Source: Shimia sp040225985
GTDB lineage: Bacteria > Pseudomonadota > Alphaproteobacteria > Rhodobacterales > Rhodobacteraceae
DNA length: 64,000 nt
Reading direction: 5' to 3'
Assembly (NCBI RefSeq): GCF_040225985.1
Contig: NZ_JBBPEU010000012.1
Location: 50,839 to 114,838 of the forward strand
A model generated the notes under the pieces. The model was not told the origin of the DNA and ran no database searches. It worked only from the letters and a program-made list of their open reading frames with translations. The translations under genes were made by a program, and so were the position numbers. Within the stretch, counting starts at the first letter, position 1; each line of letters starts with the position of its first letter. This document shows, piece by piece, positions 34,320 to 42,345 of the stretch.

Positions 34320-35768
34320 TCAGGCTCTCCAGAATTGCGGTGTAAGGATGGCGTAAACCGCCAGAAGTTCGAGGCGACCAATCAACATTCCGGCAATCAG
34401 CAACCACTTTGCAGTGTCGTTCAGCGATGCAAAATTGCCCGATGGCCCGATCGTATCACCAAGACCCGGACCGATATTGGCCACGGCCGTGGCAGCGCCG
34501 GACAGGGCGGTCACGAAATCCAAACCCGTCATGGCCAACAGTACCGCAAGCACACCAAGGGTTACGGTGAAGAACACGAAAAAGCTCATGACCGAGTTCA
34601 ACACGTCATCACTGACACGGCGGCCTTCGTAGCGCACAGCGAATATACCGTTGGGGTTGCGAATGCGGTTGATCTGGGCCCGGGTAGCCGCGAACAGCAG
34701 TTGATAGCGGAAGATCTTGATCGAACAGGCGGTGGACCCCGCGCAGCCCCCGATCAGACCGATGAAGAAGAACATCGTGACAAAAAAGCTGCCCCAAAGC
34801 ATGTAGTCCGCGCTGGCATAGCCCGTTCCGGAAATGATCGAGGTGACGTTGAACAGAGCCTCGCGGAAGGACCGCTCCCAACTGCTTGGGAACATATAGC
34901 CTAGTACGATGCTAAAGATCACGACCAGCACAATCAGCGTCATCAGGAAGGTGCGTACTTGGCTGTCGCGCCAAAGCGCCTGTGTGTGCCCGTTGACCAT
35001 CTGTACATAACGCACAAAGGGCAGTGCAGCGAGGATCATGAACACTACGGCGGCATATTCCAGCGGTCCCGAAAAAGCCCCGAACGACGCGTCATGGTTG
35101 GAAAACCCCCCGGTGGCGACCGTGGTCAATGCGTGGATCACCGCATCAAAAGCAGGCATCCCCATCACGAAATAGGTCAGGAAACACGCCAGCGTGATCC
35201 CGATATAAATCACCGAAATCTGACGCGAAATCTCGGTCGCGCGGGGCAGGATCTTGCCCATCGTATCAAAGCCTTCGGATTTGAAGATCTGCATCCCCCC
35301 GACCCGCAATTCGGGCAGGAAAACCATGGCGACAACGATGATCCCGATACCGCCGAGCCATTGCAGCATCGCCCGCCAAAGGTTCAGCCCCATCGGCAGG
35401 GTATCCAACCCGGACAGAACGGTCGAGCCGGTCGTGGTCAACCCCGACATCGACTCAAACACCGCATCGACAAGGCGCGACTCTGTTTCGCCGAACAGAA
35501 ATGGCAATGCGCCAAAGATCGGCAGCGCCACCCAGACACCCGTGGTCAGAAGGAAGGTTTGCTGCAAGGTCAGTCCTTTGACCTTGGCCGTCTGGCAGGA
35601 CAGAGCCACGAAACCACCCACTAGAAATGTCAGTAGGGCACTTTGCAGGAACACAGAATGATGGCCGTTGCCATTGAGCCAGTCCACGACAAACGGCAAC
35701 AGCATCGCCACTCCGAGAATGGCGACCATAAGGCCAATAACATATCCCACGGGACGCATATCGAACAT
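34320..35768 (-). CDS. trkH: Trk system potassium uptake protein TrkH
   Basis: Membrane subunit of the Trk potassium importer, 482 residues, the usual length. The four selectivity loops are visible: MSGLTTTGSTVLSG near residue 110, ALTTVATGGFSNHD near 215, IGLIGGCAGSTACSIK near 310 and AATAVANIGPGLGDT near 430. About ten membrane segments surround them. The cytosolic partner TrkA is not in the window. The ATG at 35768 gives the family start; 19 further in-frame residues upstream lack similarity. It shares its transcript with the downstream thiamine enzyme. Confidence 0.95.
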   Translation of the reverse strand: MFDMRPVGYVIGLMVAILGVAMLLPFVVDWLNGNGHHSVFLQSALLTFLVGGFVALSCQTAKVKGLTLQQTFLLTTGVWVALPIFGALPFLFGETESRLVDAVFESMSGLTTTGSTVLSGLDTLPMGLNLWRAMLQWLGGIGIIVVAMVFLPELRVGGMQIFKSEGFDTMGKILPRATEISRQISVIYIGITLACFLTYFVMGMPAFDAVIHALTTVATGGFSNHDASFGAFSGPLEYAAVVFMILAALPFVRYVQMVNGHTQALWRDSQVRTFLMTLIVLVVIFSIVLGYMFPSSWERSFREALFNVTSIISGTGYASADYMLWGSFFVTMFFFIGLIGGCAGSTACSIKIFRYQLLFAATRAQINRIRNPNGIFAVRYEGRRVSDDVLNSVMSFFVFFTVTLGVLAVLLAMTGLDFVTALSGAATAVANIGPGLGDTIGPSGNFASLNDTAKWLLIAGMLIGRLELLAVYAILTPQFWRA

Positions 35769-35851
35769 GCAGGCAGCGTTGTCGTGTGCCCGCGCCGGTG
35801 TCAAGCACATTGCCCTGCTGAACATCCCCGCCGACAGATCGGCAATATCGC

Positions 35852-35863
35852 GTTTTGCAAAAC
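35852..35863. repeat. 12-base palindrome upstream of trkH
   Basis: GTTTTGCAAAAC, a perfect palindrome 84 bases before the trkH start, inside a 193-base gap that otherwise shows only GC-rich short repeats. It may be an operator or chance. Confidence 0.25.
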
Positions 35864-35961
35864 CTCATTCGCCTGACAAGCGGCGCGCGCCGGCCCGATG
35901 CCGAAAAACACGTTCGAAAAAGGATGCCGCGCCGAACCCCGTCTTTTTCTGCCCGCTTGCC

Positions 35962-36189
35962 TCAGCTTCCGAGCAGGTCCGCAAAGACAAAGGCCGGAAT
36001 ATCGGCGCGCGTCATCCCCATATGGGCCAGTTGGCAGTCGCTGAGGGCATTCAAAGCATAGGCTTCGTGAAGCCGGCGTCGTTTTTCTGTCGCCGCGTTG
36101 AACCCCATGCCTTGAGACGCCAGAAACAGGTCAAGGCGCTGCATCAGGCGGTCGTTTTGAAACTCGATCGTCGGTTCAGTCTTGCACAT
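35962..36189 (-). CDS. Small DUF1127-like protein
   Basis: A 75-residue protein. Its C-terminal half, AYALNALSDCQLAHMGMTRADIPAF, follows the pattern of the DUF1127 family (LSDxxLxDIGLTRxDI), small alphaproteobacterial proteins linked to phosphate, carbon or RNA regulation. The N-terminal half (FQNDRLMQRLDLFLASQGMGF and a basic EKRRRLHE) is not typical. The ATG at 36189 is 6 bases after GAGG; a nine-codon extension upstream has no ribosome-binding site. It is codirectional with folE2 and trkH but separated from both by likely termination and promoter regions. Confidence 0.6.
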   Translation of the reverse strand: MCKTEPTIEFQNDRLMQRLDLFLASQGMGFNAATEKRRRLHEAYALNALSDCQLAHMGMTRADIPAFVFADLLGS

Positions 36190-36249
36190 TGGAAACCTCG
36201 CTCGATGGCCCGGCAACCGGGCGACTTGGGTTTCCTCCCTGCTCTACAG

Positions 36250-36300
36250 TCTAACGCAAAACGGGCCGCAATCGGTTAACATTCCCGAGAGCGGCCCGTT
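36250..36300 (-). terminator. Terminator after folE2
   Basis: AACGGGCCGC (36260-36269) and GCGGCCCGTT (36291-36300) form a perfect ten-base stem with a 21-base loop; on the minus strand the stem runs into TTTTGCG. The long loop lowers efficiency somewhat. Confidence 0.65.
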
Positions 36301-36335
36301 GATGTGTCCTTTTCGCAGCAATCAGGGTGCGTGGT

Positions 36336-37436
36336 TTACCCTGTGTGGATCAAGCTGCTGAACAGTTTGGGGTCGATGCTGGACGACGCAAAAAGCGGCC
36401 CTTCGGTCAGCACGGAGACCGCATCATGGCTGTGCAGGCTTTCCTGATGACTTGCGATCACGCGGAAATCACCGACACGCGGATCTGCCTTGAGCTGCTC
36501 GCAGAACAGCCGAGCCGCATCTTCGACAAAGATCGGATTGGCCGCGTTCAGCTCGGCAAACGCTTGTTCGTCCTCGCGTTTGACCATCACCTGCGTTTCG
36601 GTCGGAACCGCAGCGCGCGCCATGTCTATCAGGTCTTCGAACCACAGGCATTCGTCGGATTTCACTTCGACCGACAGACGCGCCACCGAGCGTTGGGAAT
36701 GCGGTGTGGCCAGTTGTCCACGCGATTGACGGGCGTGTTCACTCAGTTCCAGCGAACAGGGGCAGGTCGACGAATAGACGTAATCAAGATGCAGTATCTT
36801 GACCAGTTCGCCGTCCCTTTGCACCTTTTCCAGTGCGATGTCGTAATACTGGTATCCGGACAGGCCCGAGCGCAGGGATTCGACGCGCACCGGATAAGAA
36901 ATGCGCATTTGAATGCGGGCATCTAGACTTTCAAGATCGGTCACATAATCGGCCAGCGCCGCTTCCATTACCTCAAAGCTGAAGGTCTTGTCGGCGTGCT
37001 TGTAAAATGATCGCATGATACGGGACATGTTGATGCCCTTTTTCTCGGCATCAAGGCTGACCGTGCCGGTCACGCTGGTTTCAAGCGTGATGTCGGCGCC
37101 CGCGCGGGTGTGGTACTTGATCGGCAAACGAAAATTCGAGATACCCACATGCTGGATCAACTGCTTTTCACCGCGGATCAGGCTTGATGGACCATTTTGC
37201 AGGTCTGGCAGGCTGGCCCGGTATTCCGGGGACACGTCAAAGCCGTAGGGGTATTCCCGTTTAAGGTCGGGATAGCTGCTAGGCGGTTGGTCCGGCAGCA
37301 GACGCGCCACGGCCGGGTCGAGCTCGGCGATTTCAGTCGGGGTGGCCTTCGCGGCCCACCTGCGCAGCACTTCAAGTGCCGCCTCTGCGTCGCGGCGTTC
37401 CGTAGCATCTGTCAATTGTGACGTCTGAATATTCAT
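36336..37436 (-). CDS. folE2: GTP cyclohydrolase FolE2
   Basis: Type IB GTP cyclohydrolase I, which makes dihydroneopterin triphosphate, the entry step to folate. The 366-residue protein has the FolE2 signatures: IQHVGISNFRLPI near residue 95, the essential cysteine in SSTCPCSLELSEHARQSRG near residue 225, a QRSVARLSVEV stretch and the C-terminal SHQESLHSHDA. FolE2 does not need zinc specifically and often replaces FolE under zinc limitation, but no Zur site is recognisable. It belongs to the same pathway as folB and folP, 15 kb away. An inverted repeat lies 43 bases upstream of its start. Confidence 0.95.
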   Translation of the reverse strand: MNIQTSQLTDATERRDAEAALEVLRRWAAKATPTEIAELDPAVARLLPDQPPSSYPDLKREYPYGFDVSPEYRASLPDLQNGPSSLIRGEKQLIQHVGISNFRLPIKYHTRAGADITLETSVTGTVSLDAEKKGINMSRIMRSFYKHADKTFSFEVMEAALADYVTDLESLDARIQMRISYPVRVESLRSGLSGYQYYDIALEKVQRDGELVKILHLDYVYSSTCPCSLELSEHARQSRGQLATPHSQRSVARLSVEVKSDECLWFEDLIDMARAAVPTETQVMVKREDEQAFAELNAANPIFVEDAARLFCEQLKADPRVGDFRVIASHQESLHSHDAVSVLTEGPLFASSSIDPKLFSSLIHTG

Positions 37437-37476
37437 AGTGCCCTGCCTTTCGCGTCTGCGATTTGCCTAACCTAGT

Positions 37477-37500
37477 GTATTTGGTGACGAAATACCAAAT
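37477..37500. promoter_or_regulatory. Nested inverted repeat upstream of folE2, candidate operator
   Basis: ATTTGGT (37479-37485) and ACCAAAT (37494-37500) are perfect reverse complements eight bases apart; GTATTT and AAATAC within the same stretch form a second overlapping pair. Position suits control of folE2. No known regulator site was matched. Confidence 0.4.
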
Positions 37501-37681
37501 TCGTAGGGTGGTACGCCGGAAACGACCTGTCGGATCAAACATTTCCACGAAATCAGGGGATTTATCTGTTTGCAACCCGATCCGGGGGGGAACCGGCAGA
37601 ACCGTGTCGCAAGATCACAAACGGGAAAAGGGACGAGGCGCGAGATCCGAGAACTACGCGCCTGCCGTCTCGGACCTGCCC

Positions 37682-38863
37682 TCAGACCTGATCCAGCGCC
37701 TGTTGAAGATCGGCAATCAGGTCCTCCGCATCTTCGAGCCCCACCGAGAACCGGACAAGCCCCGGCGTGATCCCGAGTTCGACCTTTTGTTCGTCGGGCA
37801 GGCGTTGATGGGTTGTGGTTGCAGGATGGGTGCAAATCGACTTGGCATCGCCAAGATTGTTCGAAATAACAGCCACGTTCAGCGCATTCAGGAAGCGGAA
37901 CGCCGCCTCTTGCCCACCCTTGATGTCAAGCGCAACCACCGTGCCACCCTTGCCGCCCAGTTGGCGCTGCACAAGATCGTTCTGCGGATGGCTGGGCAGA
38001 CCGGGATAGATCATGCGGGCAAGTTTCTGGTGACCATGCAGGGCCTCGGCCAGTTTTTGGGCACTGTCAGCCTGAGCGCGCACGCGCAGGTCGATGGTCT
38101 CCAAACCCTTGAGCATCACCCAGGAATTGAAGGGCGACATGCTGCCGCCGGTGTGTTTCATGAAGGGTTCGACGGTCCCGCGAATATATTCACGTGTCCC
38201 GAGGATCACCCCGCCCAGCGTTCGCCCCTGCCCGTCGATATGTTTGGTGGCGGAGTAAATCACGACGTCAGCGCCCTGGTCGATCGCCCGCGAAAACACC
38301 GGCGTGGAAAAGACGTTGTCAACCACAACTTTCGCGCCAACCGCATGCGCGATCTCGGCCACGGCGGCCACGTCGATCACTTCGAGCGTCGGGTTTGACA
38401 TGGATTCGAAAAACACCAAATTGGTGTCTTGACGCACGGCGGCACGCCAGGCGTCAAGATCTGTGCCATCGACAAGCGTCACTTCGACACCGAACCGGCT
38501 CAGGATATCCTCGAGGATATAGAGGCAGGACCCGAACAGCGCCCGCGCGGCCACGACATGGTCTCCGGCCTTCAGCATCGACATCAGCGCACCGTTCACA
38601 GCCGCCATACCAGACGCCGTGGCAAATGCGTCTTCCGCCCCTTCCAGAAGCGCGATCCGGTCTTCGAACATCGCAACCGTGGGGTTTCCATAGCGCGCAT
38701 AGATAAATTCATCGTCGCCACTCTGGATAAAGCGGGCCTCGGCCTGTTCGGCCGTGTCATAGACAAATCCCTGTGTTAGGAAAATGGCCTCGCTGACCTC
38801 GTTATACTGGCTGCGGCGCGTCCCGCCATGCACCAGGTTAGTCCGTGTTTTCCAATCGCTCAT
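37682..38863 (-). CDS. metZ: O-succinylhomoserine sulfhydrylase
   Basis: PLP enzyme of the Cys/Met metabolism family that forms homocysteine from O-succinylhomoserine (or O-acetylhomoserine) and sulfide. The 393-residue protein has FIYARYGNPTVAMFEDRIA, the SGMAAVNGALMSML motif, the PLP lysine in YSATKHIDGQGR, and the C-terminal KSICTHPATTTHQ. The ATG at 38863 has a near-perfect AAGGAGG 6 bases upstream, discarding a 30-residue extension that overlaps the leader. A SAM-II riboswitch and terminator lie in that leader, so the gene is off when SAM is plentiful. MetZ is preferred over MetB/MetC because of the riboswitch and the TGGSMSPFNSW segment. Confidence 0.93.
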   Translation of the reverse strand: MSDWKTRTNLVHGGTRRSQYNEVSEAIFLTQGFVYDTAEQAEARFIQSGDDEFIYARYGNPTVAMFEDRIALLEGAEDAFATASGMAAVNGALMSMLKAGDHVVAARALFGSCLYILEDILSRFGVEVTLVDGTDLDAWRAAVRQDTNLVFFESMSNPTLEVIDVAAVAEIAHAVGAKVVVDNVFSTPVFSRAIDQGADVVIYSATKHIDGQGRTLGGVILGTREYIRGTVEPFMKHTGGSMSPFNSWVMLKGLETIDLRVRAQADSAQKLAEALHGHQKLARMIYPGLPSHPQNDLVQRQLGGKGGTVVALDIKGGQEAAFRFLNALNVAVISNNLGDAKSICTHPATTTHQRLPDEQKVELGITPGLVRFSVGLEDAEDLIADLQQALDQV

Positions 38864-38871
38864 CGCGTCCT

Positions 38872-38890
38872 CCTTGGGTCTTGCACCCAA
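38872..38890 (-). promoter_or_regulatory. Short hairpin beside the metZ ribosome-binding site
   Basis: On the minus strand TTGGGT-GCAAG-ACCCAA folds into a six-base stem immediately before AAGGAGG. It may help keep the ribosome-binding site exposed or adjust its access; this is inference. Confidence 0.4.
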
Positions 38891-38892
38891 AC

Positions 38893-38928
38893 AAAAAACC
38901 CCCGTCGGCCAAGCGAGCAGGGGTTTCC
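38893..38928 (-). terminator. Riboswitch expression-platform terminator
   Basis: On the minus strand AAACCCC, then TGCTCGCTTGGCCGA, then GGGGGTTTTTT: a GC-rich stem followed by six T, located between the SAM-II aptamer and the metZ ribosome-binding site. This arrangement allows premature termination when SAM is bound. Confidence 0.8.
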
Positions 38929-38939
38929 TTCGTCCTGAC

Positions 38940-38993
38940 CTCTTTAGCAGCATGTTTTAAGTGGCCCGCAATCCGGTAACAAATCGCCACTCC
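38940..38993 (-). ncRNA. SAM-II riboswitch
   Basis: Read on the minus strand, the conserved core of the SAM-II class is present in order: GTGGCGATTTG at 38990, ACCGGATTGC, GCCACTTAAAA closing the first stem (GTGGC with GCCAC), and the 3' pseudoknot strand GCTAAA at 38948-38943, followed by GAGG. This class is found almost only in alphaproteobacteria, upstream of metA, metX, metZ or metC. Binding of S-adenosylmethionine is expected to favour the terminator that follows. Confidence 0.9.
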
Positions 38994-39112
38994 CTGCTCT
39001 TTAGGCAGCGGTTTGTGGCACGTCAACACCGTCACGGTGCTGTAACGCGGGTTTCACGCAAAATGCACAAACATTCGATTTACCGCACACAAGATCTAGT
39101 GGGGGTATCGGA

Positions 39113-40048
39113 ATGCCAATCATACGGATCAATGCCGACGGCGCATATCCTGTCCTGCATGACAGCCCGCGTGCAGTGAACAAAGCCCTGACCGACGCCC
39201 TTCAGAGGGACGGCCCAGTGGTCATCATGGTGCACGGATACAGGTTTTTGCCCCATGACCCCCTGCATTGCCCGCACACTCATATCTTTTCTACCCGCAA
39301 GACGCATGATTGCCCTAAGGCTCTAAGCTGGCCCCAACACCTCGGGATTGCCGACCGCCCACATGGTGCGGGGATCGCCATTGCGTTTGGCTGGGCTGCG
39401 CGGAGAGGCCTTCGGACCGCACAGCAAACCGCAGAGGTGGCCGCCAGTGCCTTGGTTCGCGTCGTGAGAATGGTCCGCCAAATGGCGCCCGAAAAACCCA
39501 TCAACCTGATTGCGCATTCCATGGGCGCGCATCTGGCCCTGTCGGCCATGTCGATGCTCACCCCCGGCGATCTGGCCCGTGTGGTCCTGTTGAATGGCGC
39601 AACGTACCAAAGCCATGCAGAACGCGCCCTGCAAAGCCCGGCTGGGCAACTTTGCGAGTTGTTCAATGTCGTCAGCAATGAAAACCGGATCTACGATACC
39701 CTGTTCGAATGCGTTTTCCCCAAACAGACACCCTCTGACCGGGCTTTGGGTCGCGGGTTAGAGGGCAAAAACGTCCTGACGATCCGGATCGACAGGCAAC
39801 CCGTATTGGAGGCACTCGGCGCCAAGGGTTTTGGTATTGCACCTGCCAGACACTTCCATTGCCATTGGTCGACCTATTTGCGACCGGGTGTTTTTTCGTT
39901 TTACCGGACGTTGCTCATAACCCCCGAAACCCTGCCGTTCTACGCGTTGAAATCCCTGTTAGAAGAGGTCGAACACCAAACGCGTCCGACAAACTGGCGC
40001 CTTCCCCTGCCCGGCCCCTTGCCCGGCTTCGCGAAACAGGCATCATAG
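39113..40048 (+). CDS. Alpha/beta hydrolase family protein
   Basis: A 311-residue protein with an alpha/beta hydrolase fold. The oxyanion strand is VVIMVHGYRF near residue 40 and the nucleophile elbow is NLIAHSMGAHLAL near residue 140, with Ser in A-H-S-M-G, followed by VVLLNGATYQ. Candidate triad partners are an acidic residue after strand 6 and His in ARHFHCHWS near 247. The pattern recalls the DUF900-type hydrolases. Substrate unknown. It diverges from metZ and its riboswitch; GGGGG precedes the ATG by a few bases. The following GST gene is 26 bases away, so the two may be cotranscribed. Confidence 0.8.
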   Translation: MPIIRINADGAYPVLHDSPRAVNKALTDALQRDGPVVIMVHGYRFLPHDPLHCPHTHIFSTRKTHDCPKALSWPQHLGIADRPHGAGIAIAFGWAARRGLRTAQQTAEVAASALVRVVRMVRQMAPEKPINLIAHSMGAHLALSAMSMLTPGDLARVVLLNGATYQSHAERALQSPAGQLCELFNVVSNENRIYDTLFECVFPKQTPSDRALGRGLEGKNVLTIRIDRQPVLEALGAKGFGIAPARHFHCHWSTYLRPGVFSFYRTLLITPETLPFYALKSLLEEVEHQTRPTNWRLPLPGPLPGFAKQAS

Positions 40049-40074
40049 CGCAGTCCCAATAACCGGAGCGCGAC

Positions 40075-40767
40075 ATGATTGATCTCTATTTCTGGCCCAC
40101 CCCGAACGGATGGAAGGTCTCGATTGCGCTTGAGGAAATGGGCCTGCCCTATACCACGCACCTTGTCGATATCGGCGCAGGGGATCAGTTCAACCCCACG
40201 TTCCTGAAAATCGCCCCCAACAACCGGATGCCCGCCATCATCGACCGGGACGGCCCGGACGGCGCGCCGATCTCGATATTCGAGTCGGGCGCGATCCTGC
40301 AATATCTTGCCCGCAAAACGGGGATGTTCGGCGGTACGACTGAGCGTGAACGAGTCGCGGTCGAGCAATGGCTAATGTGGCAGATGGGGGGGCTTGGCCC
40401 GATGGCAGGACAGGCTCATCACTTTCTCAAATATGCGCCCGCAATGGATCCGCCCAACGATATTCCCTATGCCAAGGACCGCTACAGGAACGAGGTTGCC
40501 AGACTGTACAAGGTGCTGGACGGCCAACTGGCGCAGACGGAATTCGTCGCAGGAGACTTCTTTTCCATCGCGGACATGTCGATCTGGGGCTGGGCCTCGC
40601 TCTGGGAGGGGCAGCAGCAAACCCTTGAGGACAAACCGAACCTTGCGCGGTGGCTGAACACTGTGGGGGCACGCCAAGGCGTAAAGCGCGGACGCGCCCT
40701 GTTCGCCGAAAAACGCGGGGATTTCCGCAAAGACAAGGATGCCCAGTCGGTTCTGTTCAAACGCTAG
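40075..40767 (+). CDS. Glutathione S-transferase family protein (YfcG/Nu-like)
   Basis: A 230-residue GST. The thioredoxin-like N-terminal domain starts MIDLYFWPTPNGWKVSIALE, with T-P-N-G-W-K typical of the YfcG/YghU group of disulfide-bond oxidoreductases, and has the glutathione-binding PNNRMPAIID and FESGAILQYLA. The helical C-terminal domain contains QWLMWQMGGLGPMAGQAHHF and FSIADMSIWGWA, also typical of this group. Members use glutathione disulfide to reduce disulfides. CGGAG precedes the ATG at 40075. The 3' end is four bases from the convergent ispZ-like gene. Confidence 0.9.
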   Translation: MIDLYFWPTPNGWKVSIALEEMGLPYTTHLVDIGAGDQFNPTFLKIAPNNRMPAIIDRDGPDGAPISIFESGAILQYLARKTGMFGGTTERERVAVEQWLMWQMGGLGPMAGQAHHFLKYAPAMDPPNDIPYAKDRYRNEVARLYKVLDGQLAQTEFVAGDFFSIADMSIWGWASLWEGQQQTLEDKPNLARWLNTVGARQGVKRGRALFAEKRGDFRKDKDAQSVLFKR

Positions 40768-40770
40768 GCG

Positions 40771-41388
40771 TCAGACCTGATCGTCTTCTTCCAGCGCATA
40801 GCGTTGGAACATCGCCCCTTGCGACATAAGGAACACGAACAGCAAGGCCGGAAAGCCGAAGGTTTCGATCTTGACCCAGGCTTCTTCCGACATGTTGCGC
40901 CAGACAAGTTCATTGCCAATCGCCAAGAGGATGAACACTGCGAACAGGCGGCGCGTGAGGATCATCCAACCTTCGTTGCGCATGGGGATCATGTCGCCCA
41001 TGACATAAGACAGATAGGATTTGCCCTGCAAAAGGCCGATTCCCAAAAGCCCCGCCAATGTCCCGTAGACAATGCTGGTTTTCATCTTGAAGAACCGTTC
41101 ATCGTTGAACCACGCCGTCAGCCCGCCAAAAAAGATCACCATGAACGCTGTGAAGACCTGCATCTTGCTAAGGTGCCCGGTCAGATGCCAGAGGATCCCC
41201 ATTGCCACCAGAAGGATCGGGACAAACACGATGGCAGACACGATAAAGCCCGAGTATTCGGTTCCGGCAAGAACAAAGGTGTCATCCTTGATCCACAGGT
41301 AGATCACGAAAAAGGCAATGGTCGGGCCAAGTTCCAGCACTTGCTTGAGTACCGGGTTGATGGGTTTGGGGCTGTTCTGCACGGTCAT
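40771..41388 (-). CDS. Inner membrane-spanning protein YciB / septation protein IspZ
   Basis: A 205-residue membrane protein with about six membrane segments. The family start LKQVLELGPTIAFFVIYL, the central FGGLTAWFNDERFFKMKTSIVYG, and the RNEGWMILTRRLFAVFILLA and NELVWRNMSEEAWVKIE segments are all recognisable. YciB helps maintain the envelope and interacts with the cell division and elongation machinery in Escherichia coli. It is followed upstream by a DMT transporter gene and ftsY on the same strand, an arrangement common in Rhodobacterales, with 8 bases to the transporter stop. Confidence 0.93.
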   Translation of the reverse strand: MTVQNSPKPINPVLKQVLELGPTIAFFVIYLWIKDDTFVLAGTEYSGFIVSAIVFVPILLVAMGILWHLTGHLSKMQVFTAFMVIFFGGLTAWFNDERFFKMKTSIVYGTLAGLLGIGLLQGKSYLSYVMGDMIPMRNEGWMILTRRLFAVFILLAIGNELVWRNMSEEAWVKIETFGFPALLFVFLMSQGAMFQRYALEEDDQV

Positions 41389-41396
41389 TCCTGTTC

Positions 41397-42299
41397 TTAT
41401 CCTGCCACCTCAACTATCACAGCCCCCGCCGCGATCAAGGTCATCAAGGCGATCCTTCGGGGGCCCACCGTTTCGCGCAGGATCAACCAGCCGATCACGG
41501 CAGCAAAAACCGGTGACGTTTCGCGCAAAACTGCAGCCTCGCCCACCTTGCCAAGGCGCGTGGCCAGCATCACCGCCCCGAAACTGCCCCAGGCCACCAA
41601 CGCCCCGGCCAGTCCGCGCCACAGCAAGGGCCGCAGGGGTGGACGGTGGGCCATGTTACGCCAGCGCAAGGCGGCGATGATCGGAAAATCCAGTGCCGTG
41701 AGGAAAAAGAACCACGCCAGAAAAGTGAACGGATCCGGCGTCGCGCGAATCCCATAGGCATCATAGGTGGTATAAATCGCTACCAGCGCCCCCGTGCCCA
41801 CAGCCAGCCAGAGCGCGGGAATAAGCGTATCGCGCCCGGTCTCGACATGGATAAGGTTGTAGATGGCCAAGCCAAAAATCCCCGCCAGCAGGACTGCGAC
41901 ACCCAACCATTGTAGCGGGGCAAAGCTTTCGCCAAAGATGATCCAGGCTCCGACCACCGTGAACAACGGGCCGGTCCCGCGTACCACCGGATAGACCACC
42001 GTGAACGCCCCGCGGGAATAGGCCAGCGCCATCCCGAGTTTGTAGACAAAATGGATCGCCATGGCGCCGACCAAAATGCCCCAGACCCGCCCTTCCGGCC
42101 AAGGCACCATGAACAGCGCCACGGGCATGGAAATCACCACCAGCGCCGCGTCAATCGCGCCTCGCGACAGCCATGGGTCGTGACGCCCCTTTTGCAAGGC
42201 GCCAAAAACCGCATGCAGGAAGGCCGCAGTCAGGGCCAGCCACAACGCGGCCTGTTCCCCTGCAGGCGTGCCTTCAATCGCGGTCAGCCAGTCGCTCAT
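41397..42299 (-). CDS. EamA/DMT superfamily transporter
   Basis: A 300-residue transporter with ten predicted membrane segments in two EamA repeats. The first repeat contains AFLHAVFGALQKGRHDPWLSRG and FVYKLGMALAYSRGAFTVVYP. The GTGPLFTVVGAWIIFGESFAP segment and the C-terminal VAWGSFGAVMLATRLGKVGEA, RETSPVFAAVIGWLILRE are typical. Substrate unknown. It lies between ftsY (46 bases) and the yciB-like gene (8 bases) on the same strand and is probably cotranscribed with both. It is unrelated in detail to the DMT protein near ilvC. Confidence 0.88.
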   Translation of the reverse strand: MSDWLTAIEGTPAGEQAALWLALTAAFLHAVFGALQKGRHDPWLSRGAIDAALVVISMPVALFMVPWPEGRVWGILVGAMAIHFVYKLGMALAYSRGAFTVVYPVVRGTGPLFTVVGAWIIFGESFAPLQWLGVAVLLAGIFGLAIYNLIHVETGRDTLIPALWLAVGTGALVAIYTTYDAYGIRATPDPFTFLAWFFFLTALDFPIIAALRWRNMAHRPPLRPLLWRGLAGALVAWGSFGAVMLATRLGKVGEAAVLRETSPVFAAVIGWLILRETVGPRRIALMTLIAAGAVIVEVAG

Positions 42300-42345
42300 C
42301 TGCGAAATCCTGAGCGGCCAAACAGAGGGCGCGTCGCCGTTACGA

